Part shown: one piece after another, positions 48,901 to 58,765 of the stretch
Layout: each line of letters opens with the position of its first letter
Numbering within the stretch: position 1 is the first letter of the stretch
Origin: Pectinophora gossypiella
Taxonomy: Eukaryota; Arthropoda; Insecta; Lepidoptera; Gelechiidae
Direction: 5' to 3'
DNA: 64,000 nt
NCBI RefSeq assembly: GCF_024362695.1
Contig: NC_065408.1
Span: 6,386,001 to 6,450,000 of the forward strand
Translations under genes and position numbers: made by a program
The notes under the pieces: model-generated
Databases searched by the model: none
Told to the model about the DNA's origin: nothing
The model's input: the letters and a program-made list of their open reading frames with translations, nothing else

Positions 48901-51900
48901 AAGGTACATTCTGTCTTACAACTTTAATCTAGAAAAATCTGGTACTAAACAATCAAGAACGTCTCAGGTTTTTGGTGATTGAAATGTCTAGTTATAAACC
49001 TCAGAACCCAAGAGCTTAGGCCCGTATTAATAAACCAATCTCAAGTTCCGAGTGTCAACTCAAGATTGATCTCAAGTATCTGTTCATATTAATAAATTGG
49101 ACTTGACTCACTAATGTCACACTCGCTCTCAGCTGAGAGTTGTCAAAAACGTTCATATTAATAAACCAAACTCGGCACTCAAGACGAAGCTCAAGTACGT
49201 ATTTTGAGCTGTCAAAGTCAAGTGCGGCTCGAGCACGACTTGAGTAGCAGTTTCAACGCAAATAACAGTGCGTCGAGTGAAAGTAATCATGTCGATAAAC
49301 GAATTTATTGTTGATAACCAATATTATGACGATATATTGTGGCCTACGCGTAATCGTTTGCCTAAGCGGTATATCAGAGATGCCAGTAATCCATTCGAAG
49401 ACCGTGATTTTAAGAAAAAATACAGGTTTCAACAAGAATCGTTATTTATTGTATTTGAACTCCTGGCCAAACTCATCCGGCAATATGTCAAGTTTCCGCA
49501 AGGAGCTGAAGCTATGGCAAACAGGGAACTATTCAAGAAATGGGGAGACATGGGCGCTGGTCTGGTCTACCAGGAATAGATGGCGCTCTCGATTGCACCC
49601 ATATAAAGATAGTGTCCACTATTAGTAAATATTATAATGGTAGACTTATAAATAAAAGATAGTTATTGAGAAATGTATACTTTAATTCTTATTTACAACT
49701 ACGATTTTTTTAATCCACGGCTGAGGAGAAGAAATGACAAGAAACTGCAACAGCAACACATTTTTTAAATCAAGGCTGGACCGGTGGTGGTCGGATTGTA
49801 GTTGTCTGGGTCTGGGTCTTGTCTGGGTCGGAGTCCGTAGAATCAAGCGGTGTTGTATACTCTGCAAATAATAAAGTTTATATTTATTTAAATATTAACT
49901 ATATCACTTCTATTTCAAAAGAATAGAATCAATATTACAGTATATAATATAAATATTGCAAATTGATAAAGCATACTACTAAGTTATATGATTATCACAG
50001 CTTTCGATTGCAAACATTTACTAGATTATATATAGCTGTGTTCATGACCAAAATAAATTGGGAACTTACGTTTTGCGTAGTAAGCGGGCTCGCATTGAAT
50101 TCCTGGGTTACTGAGTTCCACGACTCATTTTTTATGCGAAGTGTGGCCCCGTCCGTCTGCTTATTTTCTATAATATGCCTTGTTTTTTAATATTGACAAT
50201 AATAATTGTTTTTCGGCACAGGAAAAAGTAAATTTCTTTATCCATTTTGCAAAATTCAAATATTTCAACAAATCGGTCTGGCATGTCAAATACTGTCAGT
50301 TGCGTTTAGCGTCAGTAGGTAACTTACATCTGCGTTTTGTTGGTTAATAATAACAACAATAAAGTCATCTATTCACGTGCAACTCATTGAAATGGGCTTG
50401 ACAGTCTGGTAACTAGGCCGAGAAATAAAAAAGAAACATGAGTTCGTCTCCAACTGCTACTTGAGATCAATCTCAGCTGAGTTGAGCTTAAGTCATGTTT
50501 ATTAATTAGTGACAGACTTAAGACGTTGCTCACGTCTCAAGTCAATCTCAGCTGAGACGCACTTAAGATGACGTTTGAGATCGATCTATTAATACGGGCC
50601 TTAGAGCTGTATTCATTTTACTTTTTAATTAAATACGTCTCAAAACATACAAATAAATTGCATTCGTATTGTTCAGATTTGACTCGAAGAACTCCCTCGG
50701 TCATGAATGGCTTCTTCTAAGCTGGTCTCCGGACAATGCACCAGTCAGGCAGAAAATGTTGTACGCTTCAACAAAGGCTACCCTTAAACAGGAGTTTGGT
50801 TCTGCTCACATCAAAGACGAAATGCATGCTACAGTCAAGGTAAATCATAATTTTATATTTTAGGTTATTGGTTTATCAGATATTGGTTCAACTATACCTA
50901 TTTTGTTTTGTTTCATACATAACATCAATCATTAAACTTTATGAATTTAAATTCATGTTTGGATCATAATATATTATAATTGATATCATGTGGTTTCTAG
51001 GATTATTTGTTCCTGCCAAATGGCAATGGGCTCGCCTCATATTTCCCGCCAATTAGTTGTATACCTATAGTGTATTTTTTTTTTTTTTCTTGGTTTAAAC
51101 TACAATCAGTCCTCTAGACTATAAGCATTTTCGTTGAGTGGATAGATGACGTATCAGGAGTGTATATTCTGTATACAGAATGTTAGTGACATCGTAACGA
51201 ATACTCAGGGGGATGCTTCAGACCATGATTCTGAGTTAATATCAAGTGGAATATTCCGTCGCAAAATTCATGTATTTTTTTAATTATTTTCAATTATTTC
51301 TTTTGCGATGGAAAATTCCACTTGATATCAACTCAGAATCATGGCCTGAATCATCTCTCAAAGTTTTCGTTACGATTTCACTTACACACTGTATATGTAT
51401 ACTACCTCTGCCTACCCCTTTGGGGATACAGGCGTGATCTCTTGTGGCAATAGTGCTGATCCTCAGTGCGCGATTGCGACTCGCATTTAGCGAGCTTTCT
51501 TATTAATATTAATTATTTTTTAATAATTTTATTTAAATATTCCAGGATGAAGTAAGCCTGAAGGGATACAAGGCTCATTTAAGCGGTATAAGCGCGCCTG
51601 CGCCGCTCACCAATCGCGAGGAAGCGTTGAAAGAGTTACAACACAGCGAGGTTAACACCAACTACAGCACTGATTCCAGGTAAAATAGCTTAGACTATGG
51701 TACAGTCATTAGCCCACTTTAGAACCCTGTCGCACTATCATATTTGACATTTAATGCGACTTACGGTTTAATTTGTAAAAAATAGTTAATGTGACATCGT
51801 TTGAAAGTGTATACATATTATTACTCGTGACCGATGCCATTCTATATTATGTAGTATTCCTTATTATTTGCCCATGGACAGCAGAATAATAACAATAAAT

Positions 51901-54900
51901 AATAGGAAAGACGCGCAGCCTGAGTAGTTATCGTCAACGAAGATTGGGCGATTTTACTCAGCCTGTATCCACCCACTGCTGGGTTTAAGCCTCCTCTCGT
52001 TGGCGACTACAAATGCTGTCCAAAACCTAACATTTCCTTTTTATTAAGAGTGGAAATATTTCAAATGTATCTTCACCCTAATAGCTATAATAAAAAAGTA
52101 ATGGCCGCCTTGGTCCAGTGGTTGGCGTTGGGCTCACGATCCGAAGCACCTCCTTGTGTTCGATTGTGTGGTGTAGCATCTAACAAAAAATCGCTTTGTG
52201 AAACTAAATATACAATATTAATATTATGAGAACTTAAGACATATGAACTGTGCATAATATATTGGGTACCTATTAGTTAAGAGAAAGTTTACATTCTTTA
52301 TAAGATATATACAAGATGTTATGTTTTAATGTGATAATATTTTAATTTTCAGGCAATCGACAATGGGTGGAGTGGCGTTCCCGATCACAGAAGCTGCCAA
52401 ACAAGGAATACTAGATTTACAACGAAACTCGTATAATTATCTTCAATTCAAAATAGGTAGGTACTTTGTAACATAACATAACAAGCTCATGATGAATGGC
52501 ATTTATTATTATTATTTGAAAGGTGTGAGGGCCGGACCTAATGCAGCCCGCGAGGTCACTGCGACCTTGACAGATCTATTGTGACCTTAAATCCCTACAT
52601 TTAAATATCCTCCTCCAGACCGATCCGTTCGAATAGATCCAACGTCTTTTTGGGAGAAAGCTCCATGACTTCCTGGGGGTCCATTATGTGGCTCCCAAGT
52701 GTACGGCTTCTACTATGTATGAGGGCCTCACAGCTGCTTAGCAGATGTAGTGGCGTCTCATCTTCCCCTAAGCAGAATCTGCATAGAGGAGACTCGGTCT
52801 GAATGAATGAATGGCATATCATAATAAGTTCAGTAGGGCTAACACGCACAACGTGATAAAATTTTGTCATGATCATTTTATCGATTCTGACGACATCAAT
52901 TATCAATCAATCAATCAAATCATTTATTGCACAAATATGGTATTTTAGGTGGTAATAATAAATAATATTTAAGTACAACATATTTGGCCATAACATAGGT
53001 ATGCAGTTAGTGTACTAACAAGTCAAAGAGTAAAATTAAAATAGTCAAAATACAATGAAAACAAACAAAAAATACTCTAATGGTTACATGTCAAAAATTA
53101 TGGTTATATTCATGTCAAAAGTTATCAAAAATCAATAAAATCTTTAATTGTGTAAATGTTTTTTGCCAAAATCCATTTATACAATTATTTCTGGAATTTA
53201 TTGGCATACTTGGTCGTTTTGTCGATTGGTGCTAACACGTGAACCCAAATAAGTCATTTTGTTCTGACAAATAGGAACAATACCACGTGTCACGCATGTT
53301 GGGTAAAAAACAAACTTAGCGATTTCGACAAAATTTATTGAATCGATCGATAATTTTATCACGGCGCGCATGTTAGCTCTGCAGAACTATATCCTAATTG
53401 AGTTACGATAAGTTGCAAAAGTCCAATCAGTTTCTTGCAAAGTAATAAATTAACTGGTTGCACTTCAGACCTCCTAGTTACATGTCGTTTCTGTAATAGA
53501 CCAAAACACCTACAAAAAAATAAATTTTATAATTATGACAACTAATGGTTCATAATTTCACCACTGTTTAAAAATAATACGCTAGGCTCAGTGACTGAAC
53601 TTTTTCTCTTTGATTGTACATCCATCGCAAGATGAACTAAGTACCCACGCCTCCGATGTAATTATGCTTTACTCATGTATGGCAGATTGCTTGTGGGTCT
53701 GTCAAGTACTGCCAATCCCATAAGGGATTAAAAGATGAGTATTATGCACCTTTTACATTTCTCTAAAAACATCTTACTCATTTCCAGACCTAGAAGAAGA
53801 GAAGATTCACCTGTCGAAAGCAGCGAACATCTCCCTAGTGGAATTGCCCCAACAAGTGCCTAGCGACCAAGCGCGGTACCACCTTTATGTCTTCAAACAC
53901 ACGCACGAAGGAGACCACATGGAAAGTATAGGTTAGTCCTTGTTATGTTTATTTAATCTTTATTGTACACATTAATAAATGATTAATAACAAAATACAAA
54001 AGTAGGTACAAATGGTGGACTTATCTCTAAAAAAGATCTCTTCCAGCCAGCCCCGCATGGTGTGAGAGGGAAGGCACAAAGTTTCTAAATTCCAAAAAAA
54101 ACTTATGTTTTGTGGTCAGTTGACAATTTTGAACTTTATCTACATACTAATTACCGGGATCCATGCGAAACAGAATCTACTTTTGTCTTTCAAAATTTAA
54201 ATAATTCGAATCCAATTCGAGATTCATTTATGGGTCGTTCTTCTTTTTTATCGACAATGATCTGTCCTTCGTTCTGCTTCTGATAAGTTATGTTTTAGAA
54301 TTTTATTTCATGTTTTGATTGTCCAAAAATATAGTTATCTTATTATACTCAAAATACAAGCAAAATACTAATCGGTTCCTCAATTAGTTATTAACATAGC
54401 TTGATCGTTTTTCACGAAATTCTGTGACAGAGTGGTAAATTGAAATGCTGTCTCCGATGAAAAGGGCCACTCTGTCACAATATTTTTTGGAATGCGCCTG
54501 CAAAGAAAAGTATGTTACCAAGATAAAGAGAACCACTAAATAGTCCTCTACAGACACATCTTTATATGATGTTTTAAAATATTTATTGCCGTTATAATTT
54601 TAAAGATGTTAAATCCGATAAATCGAGAAAATGTCTTTTTATTGTCGATAAAAAAGAAGAACGACCCTTATAACAAACATCATAAAAGGTAGACCTACGA
54701 GAACATTTATGAAACAAATAAAAGGTGCAGGTCGTGTCGTATCAGGAGGTGATGGATTTGGCGGGAAGAAGAGAGGAATGGCGATTACTCCACCGACAAA
54801 AGCGCAGCTCTTAAATAAAGAGAGAGAGAATCATGGCGTGGTTCTAACCACAATGGTGTCGGCATACATACAAGGAATAAAAATAAAATTGTTGTTCAAA

Positions 54901-56609
54901 ATTCTAGATTAAGTAAATTAAATTCATCTTTTTTGGGGTTATGTACACGTTTTTACAATAAAATACCAGATAATATTTTAAATTTGTCAGAGAATCTTAT
55001 TATAAGATTAATAGTTACCTAAATGATAAAAATGTCTGGTATTGAATGTGTTCCTCTAGTTATTAAATAACTTGTAATGTGTACCATAGGTTTTTAAAAG
55101 ATGTGTTGCTGTTGCAGTTTCTTGTCATTTCTTCTCCTCAGCCATAACACCTTGCGAAATAACGTAAAATCAAAAATGTTACATTGACCTTCAACAAGTT
55201 TATCCATGATAATTACGTTGAATAAATGATTCTGATTTCCGAAAGAAACGGGATAACGCAAGGGAGATGATGATTCTAAAACTATCTCTGTCTCTTTCTT
55301 ACACTCATCGTAAGTGAAGGACGGCACTATTTTTAGAATTATCAGATTGGTAAAGAGATGTGGGCTGGGATAGAGATCTTAGATGTAGTTTATATATGTT
55401 TTAAGTTTACGCGGTTATTATCATAATTAAAGCACATAATAATGGGTTCTTACCGCGTTTAAAACACACAACACACGCGTACGCGTTTAAACAGTGTCTA
55501 AATATCGGGAGTCTCATATCCCCATTTAAATGCGGTAATAACCCGTTATTATGTGCTTTAATTTAGATGTAGTTTGCCAAATGTTAAAAATACCGAAATC
55601 GGTATCAGTAACGAATTGCATAACTTATTTTTTTTTTTTCAGTCATTTACAATTCTCTATTTCAGTGTTCATCTACTCAATGCCGGGCTACAACTGTAGT
55701 ATAAAAGAGAGGATGATGTACTCGAGCTGTAAGGGACAGTTCCTCGAGATCATTGAGAAGATGGGCCTGGAAATTGCCAAGAGAGTAAGTAACTCAATGA
55801 AACATATTCTCACATAGGTACTTCTTCTGTAGTGTGGGTTGTGAAGTGATAATCGATTTCATCAACGGTAGTGTCAAGGTTTTTTTTAAATTGACTGTAC
55901 AGTCATGACCAATATCATGCATCCACTTTAGAACCCTGTCGCACTATCATATTTGAAATTTAATGAAACTTACGGTTTAATTTGTCAAAAAAGTTAATGT
56001 GACATGGTTTCAAAGTGTTTTATACTCGTCACCGTATATACCAACGGCCTCCGTGGTCCAGTGGTTGAGCGTTGGGCTCACGATCCGGAGGCCCCGGGTT
56101 CGAATCCCGGTGGGGACATATCACAAAAATCACTTTGTGATCCCCAGTTTGGTTAAGACATTACAGGCTGATCACCTGATTGGCCGAAAGTAACATGATC
56201 CGTGCTTCAGAAGGCACGTTAAGCCGTTGGTCCCAGTTACTACTTACTGATGTAAGTATGTAGTCGTTACATGAGCCATGTCAGGGGCCTTTGGCGGCTC
56301 AGTAATAACCCTGATACCAGGGTTGATTGCTTGCGCGTGGTGGAGTAGTCCTTGATTGAAAGAAAGAAACGTTTATTATGGGGGAGGCCTATGTCCAGCA
56401 GTGAGACGTAGCATGTCTATGTATTTAATTATTTATGTTATGTTTTAAAATTTCAGTTAGAAATTGACGACGGCAAAGAACTGACGGAAGAGTTCCTATA
56501 CGACGAGATTCACCCGAAAAGAAATCTCCACCGGCCAGCATTCGCAAAACCTAAAGGCCCTCCCAACAGAGGGGCAAAACGGATCACCAAGTCGCAAGCT
56601 GCTCAGTAA
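45996..56609 (+). CDS. twf: Twinfilin, complete nine-exon gene
   Basis: Twinfilin binds actin monomers, caps filament barbed ends and works with capping protein in cortical actin turnover. Coding exons: 45996-46020, 47816-47893, 48542-48653, 50677-50839, 51546-51679, 52353-52456, 53788-53931, 55666-55784 and 56457-56609. Every intron is GT...AG, and the phases join into one 343-codon frame ending in TAA, the usual length for insect twinfilins. The start ATG has A at -3 and encodes MSHQTGIQ; exon 2 continues with ANAELKKYF. The first ADF-H domain covers roughly residues 4-139, with CRDGKIRVLKVSI and the LLSWSPD motif. The second covers about 175-313, with RYHLYVFKHTHEG and VFIYSMPGY. The basic proline-rich tail (KPKGPPNRGAKRITK) matches the region that contacts capping protein and phosphoinositides in this family. 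No frameshift or missing motif is seen. Family assignment rests on recalled motifs, not on a search. Confidence 0.95.
46739..46982 (-). mobile_element. tRNA-derived SINE (family B), degraded, in twinfilin intron 1
   Basis: Read on the minus strand, the sequence starts with a damaged tRNA-like head (ccatggtccagtggttgagc type). It continues through the shared SINE body and ends in the tail that reads cttctattgtgtgg on the plus strand. The flanks share the short string ttgtac, a possible target duplication. It is shorter than the copies at 36654 and 36984 and carries several internal deletions. Confidence 0.7.
47392..47650 (-). mobile_element. LINE 3'-end fragment
   Basis: Read on the minus strand, this fragment carries a gtgttgtgtttatatatt-like string and a short A-rich end. 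It matches fragments at 42604-42665 (minus) and 62245-62305 (plus), so it is one LINE 3'UTR family. No reverse transcriptase coding remains. Confidence 0.5.
48240..48345 (-). repeat. LINE tail repeat in twinfilin intron 2
   Basis: The stretch running from acaaatatacttt through aaaagactctta to cgcttaaagcga recurs at 42225-42320. Both copies look like reverse-oriented 3' ends of the same retroelement. Intron 2 otherwise shows nothing recognisable. Confidence 0.5.
49289..49662 (+). pseudogene. HARBI1-like transposase remnant
   Basis: The frame from the ATG at 49289 to 49579 begins MSINEFIVDNQYYDDILWPT and contains RLPKRYIRDASNPFE, typical of the N-terminus of insect Harbinger nucleases. At about FELLAKLI it jumps to QYVKFPQGAEAM, a segment normally much further along, so a middle part is deleted. 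A frame change near 49567 then exposes LPGIDGALDCTHIKIVS up to a stop at 49660-49662. This is the stretch around the first catalytic aspartate of the DDE domain. The rest of the catalytic core is missing. The product would be inactive. Confidence 0.8.
49770..49861 (-). pseudogene. Probable last exon of the Harbinger Myb/SANT-like gene
   Basis: On the minus strand a TTTGCAG acceptor precedes an exon reading YTTPLDSTDSDPDKTQ and ending IRPPPVQP plus a stop. The acidic/proline-rich tail and its position downstream of the Myb-like exon suggest the C-terminus of the same protein. I do not see the exons that should lie between the two. Confidence 0.45.
50070..50180 (-). pseudogene. Myb/SANT-like DNA-binding exon of the Harbinger second gene
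   Basis: On the minus strand this encodes RHIIENKQTDGATLRIKNES, then WNSVTQEFNASPLTTQN, followed directly by a GTAAGT donor. The pattern resembles the Myb/SANT-like (MSANTD3/zeste-like) trihelix proteins encoded beside Harbinger transposases. The 5' part of the domain is missing or beyond recognition. The exon at 49770-49861 is its probable downstream partner. Confidence 0.65.
51172..51395. mobile_element. Palindromic MITE (family M1) in twinfilin intron 4
   Basis: The ends are long inverted repeats: gttagtgacatcgtaacgaa at the left, and its degraded complement (gttttcgttacgat) at the right. Inner parts pair through ttgatatcaagtggaa-type sequence. TA at the outer edges suggests a Tc1/mariner-type duplication. 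Related copies lie at 7376, 10661, 21503 and 41256. There is no coding capacity. Confidence 0.75.
51715..51850. mobile_element. Small MITE (family M2) in twinfilin intron 5
   Basis: It begins gtacagtcatta and ends ctcgtgaccg, giving short terminal inverted repeats. The interior, with accctgtcgcactatcat and gttaatgtgacat, is shared with copies at 55897-56036 and 58620-58765. Confidence 0.65.
51955..52005 (+). repeat. Retroelement fragment in twinfilin intron 5
   Basis: The string cccactgctgggtttaagcc is a variant of cactgctgggcacaggcctc, found also near 9965, 16230 and 27250. It is a LINE-derived piece, too short to classify further. Confidence 0.4.
52105..52210 (+). mobile_element. Degraded tRNA-derived SINE head in twinfilin intron 5
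   Basis: The sequence ggccgccttggtccagtggt, followed by gcgttgggctcacgatccg, matches the tRNA-like head of the SINEs at 36654 and 56043. The body after the tcgctttgtga-like part is missing, so this copy is truncated. Confidence 0.6.
52600..52905 (-). pseudogene. LINE ORF2 C-terminal fragment in twinfilin intron 6
   Basis: On the minus strand an open frame encodes VVRVSPTELIM, then SPLCRFCLGEDETPLHLLSS with the following C, and later LELSPKK-like and LFERIG motifs. The CxxC...H...C arrangement and its context are typical of the zinc-knuckle tail after reverse transcriptase/RNase H in R1/Jockey-type non-LTR retrotransposons. It is 5'-truncated and carries only about 100 residues. Confidence 0.7.
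52890..53385. repeat. Retroelement debris in twinfilin intron 6
   Basis: An aatcaatcaatcaaatcattt microsatellite-like join at about 52900 marks a reverse-oriented LINE 3' end. At 53270-53380 are strings such as cgcgcatgttagctctgc, related to the LINE-derived unit at 1260-1335 and 27560-27640. No intact frame is present. Confidence 0.45.
53389..53660 (-). mobile_element. Composite SINE copy in twinfilin intron 6
   Basis: On the minus strand it resembles 20391-20845. A SINE part with ttagttcatcttgcgatgga is followed by a block containing agaaactgattggacttttg, then a return to a degraded SINE tail. The same junctions occur in both copies. The head is missing here. Confidence 0.6.
54232..54667. 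mobile_element. MITE with perfect 27-bp terminal inverted repeats in twinfilin intron 7
   Basis: The left repeat (54232-54258) starts gggtcgttcttctttt, and the right repeat (54641-54667) is its exact reverse complement. TTAT flanks both ends, a likely target duplication. Nested inside is a second inverted pair, tgtgacagagtgg and ccactctgtcaca, at about 54422-54478. At 436 bp with no long frame it is a non-autonomous DNA element. The superfamily is unknown to me. Confidence 0.8.
54724..54830 (+). repeat. SINE/LINE tail repeat in twinfilin intron 7
   Basis: The stretch ggcgattactccaccgacaa, then gcgcagctcttaaataaaga, is nearly identical to 3891-4012 and related to 6701-6785 and 20060-20185. 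All are oriented toward a short A/G-rich end, as expected of a retroposed 3' tail. Confidence 0.55.
55102..55143 (+). repeat. 42-bp block identical to part of the Harbinger element
   Basis: All 42 bases here match, in reverse complement, 49719-49760 inside the Harbinger copy. The sequence begins tgtgttgctgttgcagtttc. It may be a transposon-derived scrap or a separate repeat that both places contain. Confidence 0.6.
55392..55562. mobile_element. Palindromic insertion with 13-bp target duplication, intron 7
   Basis: ttagatgtagttt occurs at 55379-55391 and again at 55563-55575, bracketing a 171-bp insert. Inside, 55427-55463 and 55525-55561 are imperfect 37-bp inverted repeats containing aaagcacataataa. 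The middle (tatcgggagtctcatatc) is shared with repeats at 7843 and 22237. The insert ends about 100 bp before exon 8. Confidence 0.7.
55897..56036. mobile_element. Small MITE (family M2) in twinfilin intron 8
   Basis: It begins gtacagtcatgacc and ends ctcgtcaccgtata, with the same accctgtcgcactatcat interior as the copies at 51715 and 58620. TA is present at the outer edge. Confidence 0.65.
56043..56410 (+). mobile_element. tRNA-derived SINE, B body fused to an A-type tail, in intron 8
   Basis: A well-preserved tRNA-like head (ggcctccgtggtccagtggt ... ggttcgaatcccggtgggga) leads into the family B body, with caggggcctttggcggctca. After ccagggttgatt the sequence switches to a family A tail, gcgtggtggagtag and ggaggcctatgtccagcagt, interrupted by a short agaaacgtttatta insertion. 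It ends about 45 bp before exon 9. Confidence 0.75.
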
Positions 56610-56644
56610 TATAGTATCGTTTTTTTCAATATTATACTCCGCTT

Positions 56645-56650
56645 AATAAA
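56645..56650 (+). terminator. Candidate twinfilin polyadenylation signal AATAAA
   Basis: The first AATAAA lies 36 nt after the twinfilin stop codon. It would give a very short 3'UTR. Other AT-rich signals further downstream could be used instead. Confidence 0.35.
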
Positions 56651-58400
56651 ACCTGGATTGATTTGACAGGTGTCAGAACAATACTTTTCAGATATCTCCG
56701 TTTCCTACTGGGCTATACAGTATACGCTACGGAGGAAGTCCCGCGGATTTTAACGGAACTAACTGACACGTCATAATAATTCTATGCAGATACTGCGACA
56801 CTAGCGCTGTGGCCTTGGGACTTCTTTCATTGGCGCGGATTCCAAATTGATCAACCTATATTTAGCGGAGTATAAATAAGGTTACCTACATTTCTTGAAA
56901 ATGGTCGGTTTAGTTCTGTTGTATAAGAGAAAATGTGCAAACTACTACAAAACTTCAATATCAGACACTGTTTTAAATAACCAGTTAGTAAAAAAGGTCA
57001 TGTTGTAAAGTTACAAGACAGCCTGATTGGGCTTAAATGGCAACACCATTTTGAATTATCCAATCAGTAACGGTAGCTTTTTCCCCGCATATCGCGCGTG
57101 TTCTGATAAAACAGGCAATAGAATTGATTTATCGTGTAGAGTTGGTTCATAGGAGTATATCGACACGCGCGCGATATGCGAGTAGCACGCTACGGCTACA
57201 TTAAGCTATATATACTATAATAATATTTAGCTTTGACTGTCCATTACTATAATTAGCTTTTATATTTGTCTGTAATGAAATTGCATATTTATTGTTAATA
57301 ATTTAAGGGTTCTACGTACAACATAGGCCCTAAAAACATCCCTTTTTGTTTAGATTAAATAAGACTTAAATGGCTTGTTTTAAGACTTCGGAAAATCGGA
57401 GATGAAACCCACACCTAAAATAGGCTAGTGGGAAGAATAATAATACTTACGGTCAGACAAATTGAAAACCTTTTTAGAGGGTGCTACTATCGAATTTAAA
57501 GACCTTTATTGTTACCATCAGCAAATTAATTTTGTAAGTAAATTAAAGGGTAAAAAATGCACAGGCATAGCTGGTTTCTGTCGCTAGATCTAGATAAATG
57601 AGAAATAGACGATAAATTTAGGCTGCTCAATAATTCGTCCAATAGATAGCTCCGTTATGAGTATAGGATATTGCCTATGGGTTTCATCTCCTATTAAACT
57701 AACATGTTTAATTATTTCTAAGTTATATATCATATTAATTTATACACGTTTTGAAGTTAAAACTTCAGTTGTACAAAAAACAAAATTGGATTATATTTAT
57801 AGATTTAAAAAATATTGAAAATGTATTTTTCAGTAATGACATTCTATGCAGTGTCACGAATTTTGTCGAATAGACTTGTAATGCAATTTAAAAAAAAATC
57901 TACATCTGGCTGCTCCGCGTCGCATTTTCCTGTGCGTCTATCCTTTTATGTCACTCAGGACCATCATTTGCTAGAGCGAGACAGCGATCGCACTTGGCAG
58001 AATCGACGAGGCGATAACATACGTACACACATATACCTACCTTACCTTACTGTGAGTAATCTGTACTGTGAGAAAACAAAATGCGATCGCGCGCGTTTTC
58101 ATGCAATAGTGTGCTGCCAGATGTGATTCGACTAGGGCAAAGTCGAAACCCAAGTTCCGATACTGAGTGATTCTATATCAGAATTAATTATTTTCAATTT
58201 AAATTTTCAATAACATTGTGACCGCGCCCGTATTAATACGGCTATTAATTTAAGTAAGTATGTACAGTTCTCAGAATGTTAAGAAACGGAATCGCACGAT
58301 TTCGATATTGAGATCTAATATCAGAAATCAATCAGTATCGGAATTGAAAACCTTCCTATATTACATGCCCTAGATTCGACCCTTAGGCGCCGTTCTGACA
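56651..58400. other. Twinfilin 3' flank, no gene recognised
   Basis: An inverted pair, gcatatcgcgcgtgt near 57087 and a near-complement ending about 57180, suggests another small foldback repeat. The frame at 57815-58126 has no family that I recognise and probably lies in repeat sequence. The rest is AT-rich. Confidence 0.4.
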
Positions 58401-58409
58401 AATATGCCA

Positions 58410-58618
58410 GTGGCGGCCCTAGGCGGTGCGAACGGTGCGACCGCACCGTGCGCCGAGATAGGGGGGACGGGACGGGGGGGCGAAGGCGGGCATAATCAAC
58501 AAGACTGGCCAGCAGCCCCGTACCTAGAGGGGAGCGACTGAGTTTTGTATTTTAAGGGGCTGAGGGACGCCACTTTTGAGGTGTCGCACCACCTAAATAT
58601 TTTGCTAGGGTCACCCTT
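58410..58618. mobile_element. Possible hAT-like MITE remnant
   Basis: It starts cagtggcggccctaggcggt. The other end, read inward, is acaagggtgaccctag, a diverged match. CAGTGGCGGCCC-type ends occur in hAT elements. The interior is unusually GC-rich, with runs of G. No clear 8-bp duplication is seen. Confidence 0.4.
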
Positions 58619-58619
58619 G

Positions 58620-58765
58620 TATGTACAGTCATAAGCAATATAATGTACCCACATTAGGACTCTGTCGCACTAACATATTTGACATTTAGTGAGACTTACA
58701 GTTCAATGTGTCAAAAAAGTTAATGTGACATTGTACCTAAGTGTATTAATGCTCGTGACCGTAGC
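58620..58765. mobile_element. Small MITE (family M2)
   Basis: It begins gtacagtcataagcaatata and ends attaatgctcgtgaccgta. The two ends form a roughly 16-bp imperfect inverted repeat. This is the best preserved of three copies in and beside twinfilin. Confidence 0.7.

Larger units (their letters stand above)
49019..50600. mobile_element. PIF/Harbinger DNA transposon, internally deleted, in twinfilin intron 3
   Basis: The element is 1,582 bp and is flanked on both sides by TTA (49016-49018 and 50601-50603), the target duplication expected for PIF/Harbinger. Both ends begin ggcccgtattaata when read inward. The inverted repeats continue imperfectly for more than 100 bp with repeated ctcaagt/cagctgag motifs. 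Inside are a rightward transposase remnant and a leftward Myb/SANT-like second-gene remnant, the usual convergent two-gene layout of this superfamily. The transposase is internally deleted and frameshifted, so this copy is non-autonomous. The insertion lies between twinfilin exons 3 and 4 and leaves their splice sites intact. Confidence 0.85.

Noticed and set aside
57815..58126. 103-codon plus-strand frame
   Set aside because: No recognisable domain. Strings in it look like common repeat sequence, and no splice context supports it.
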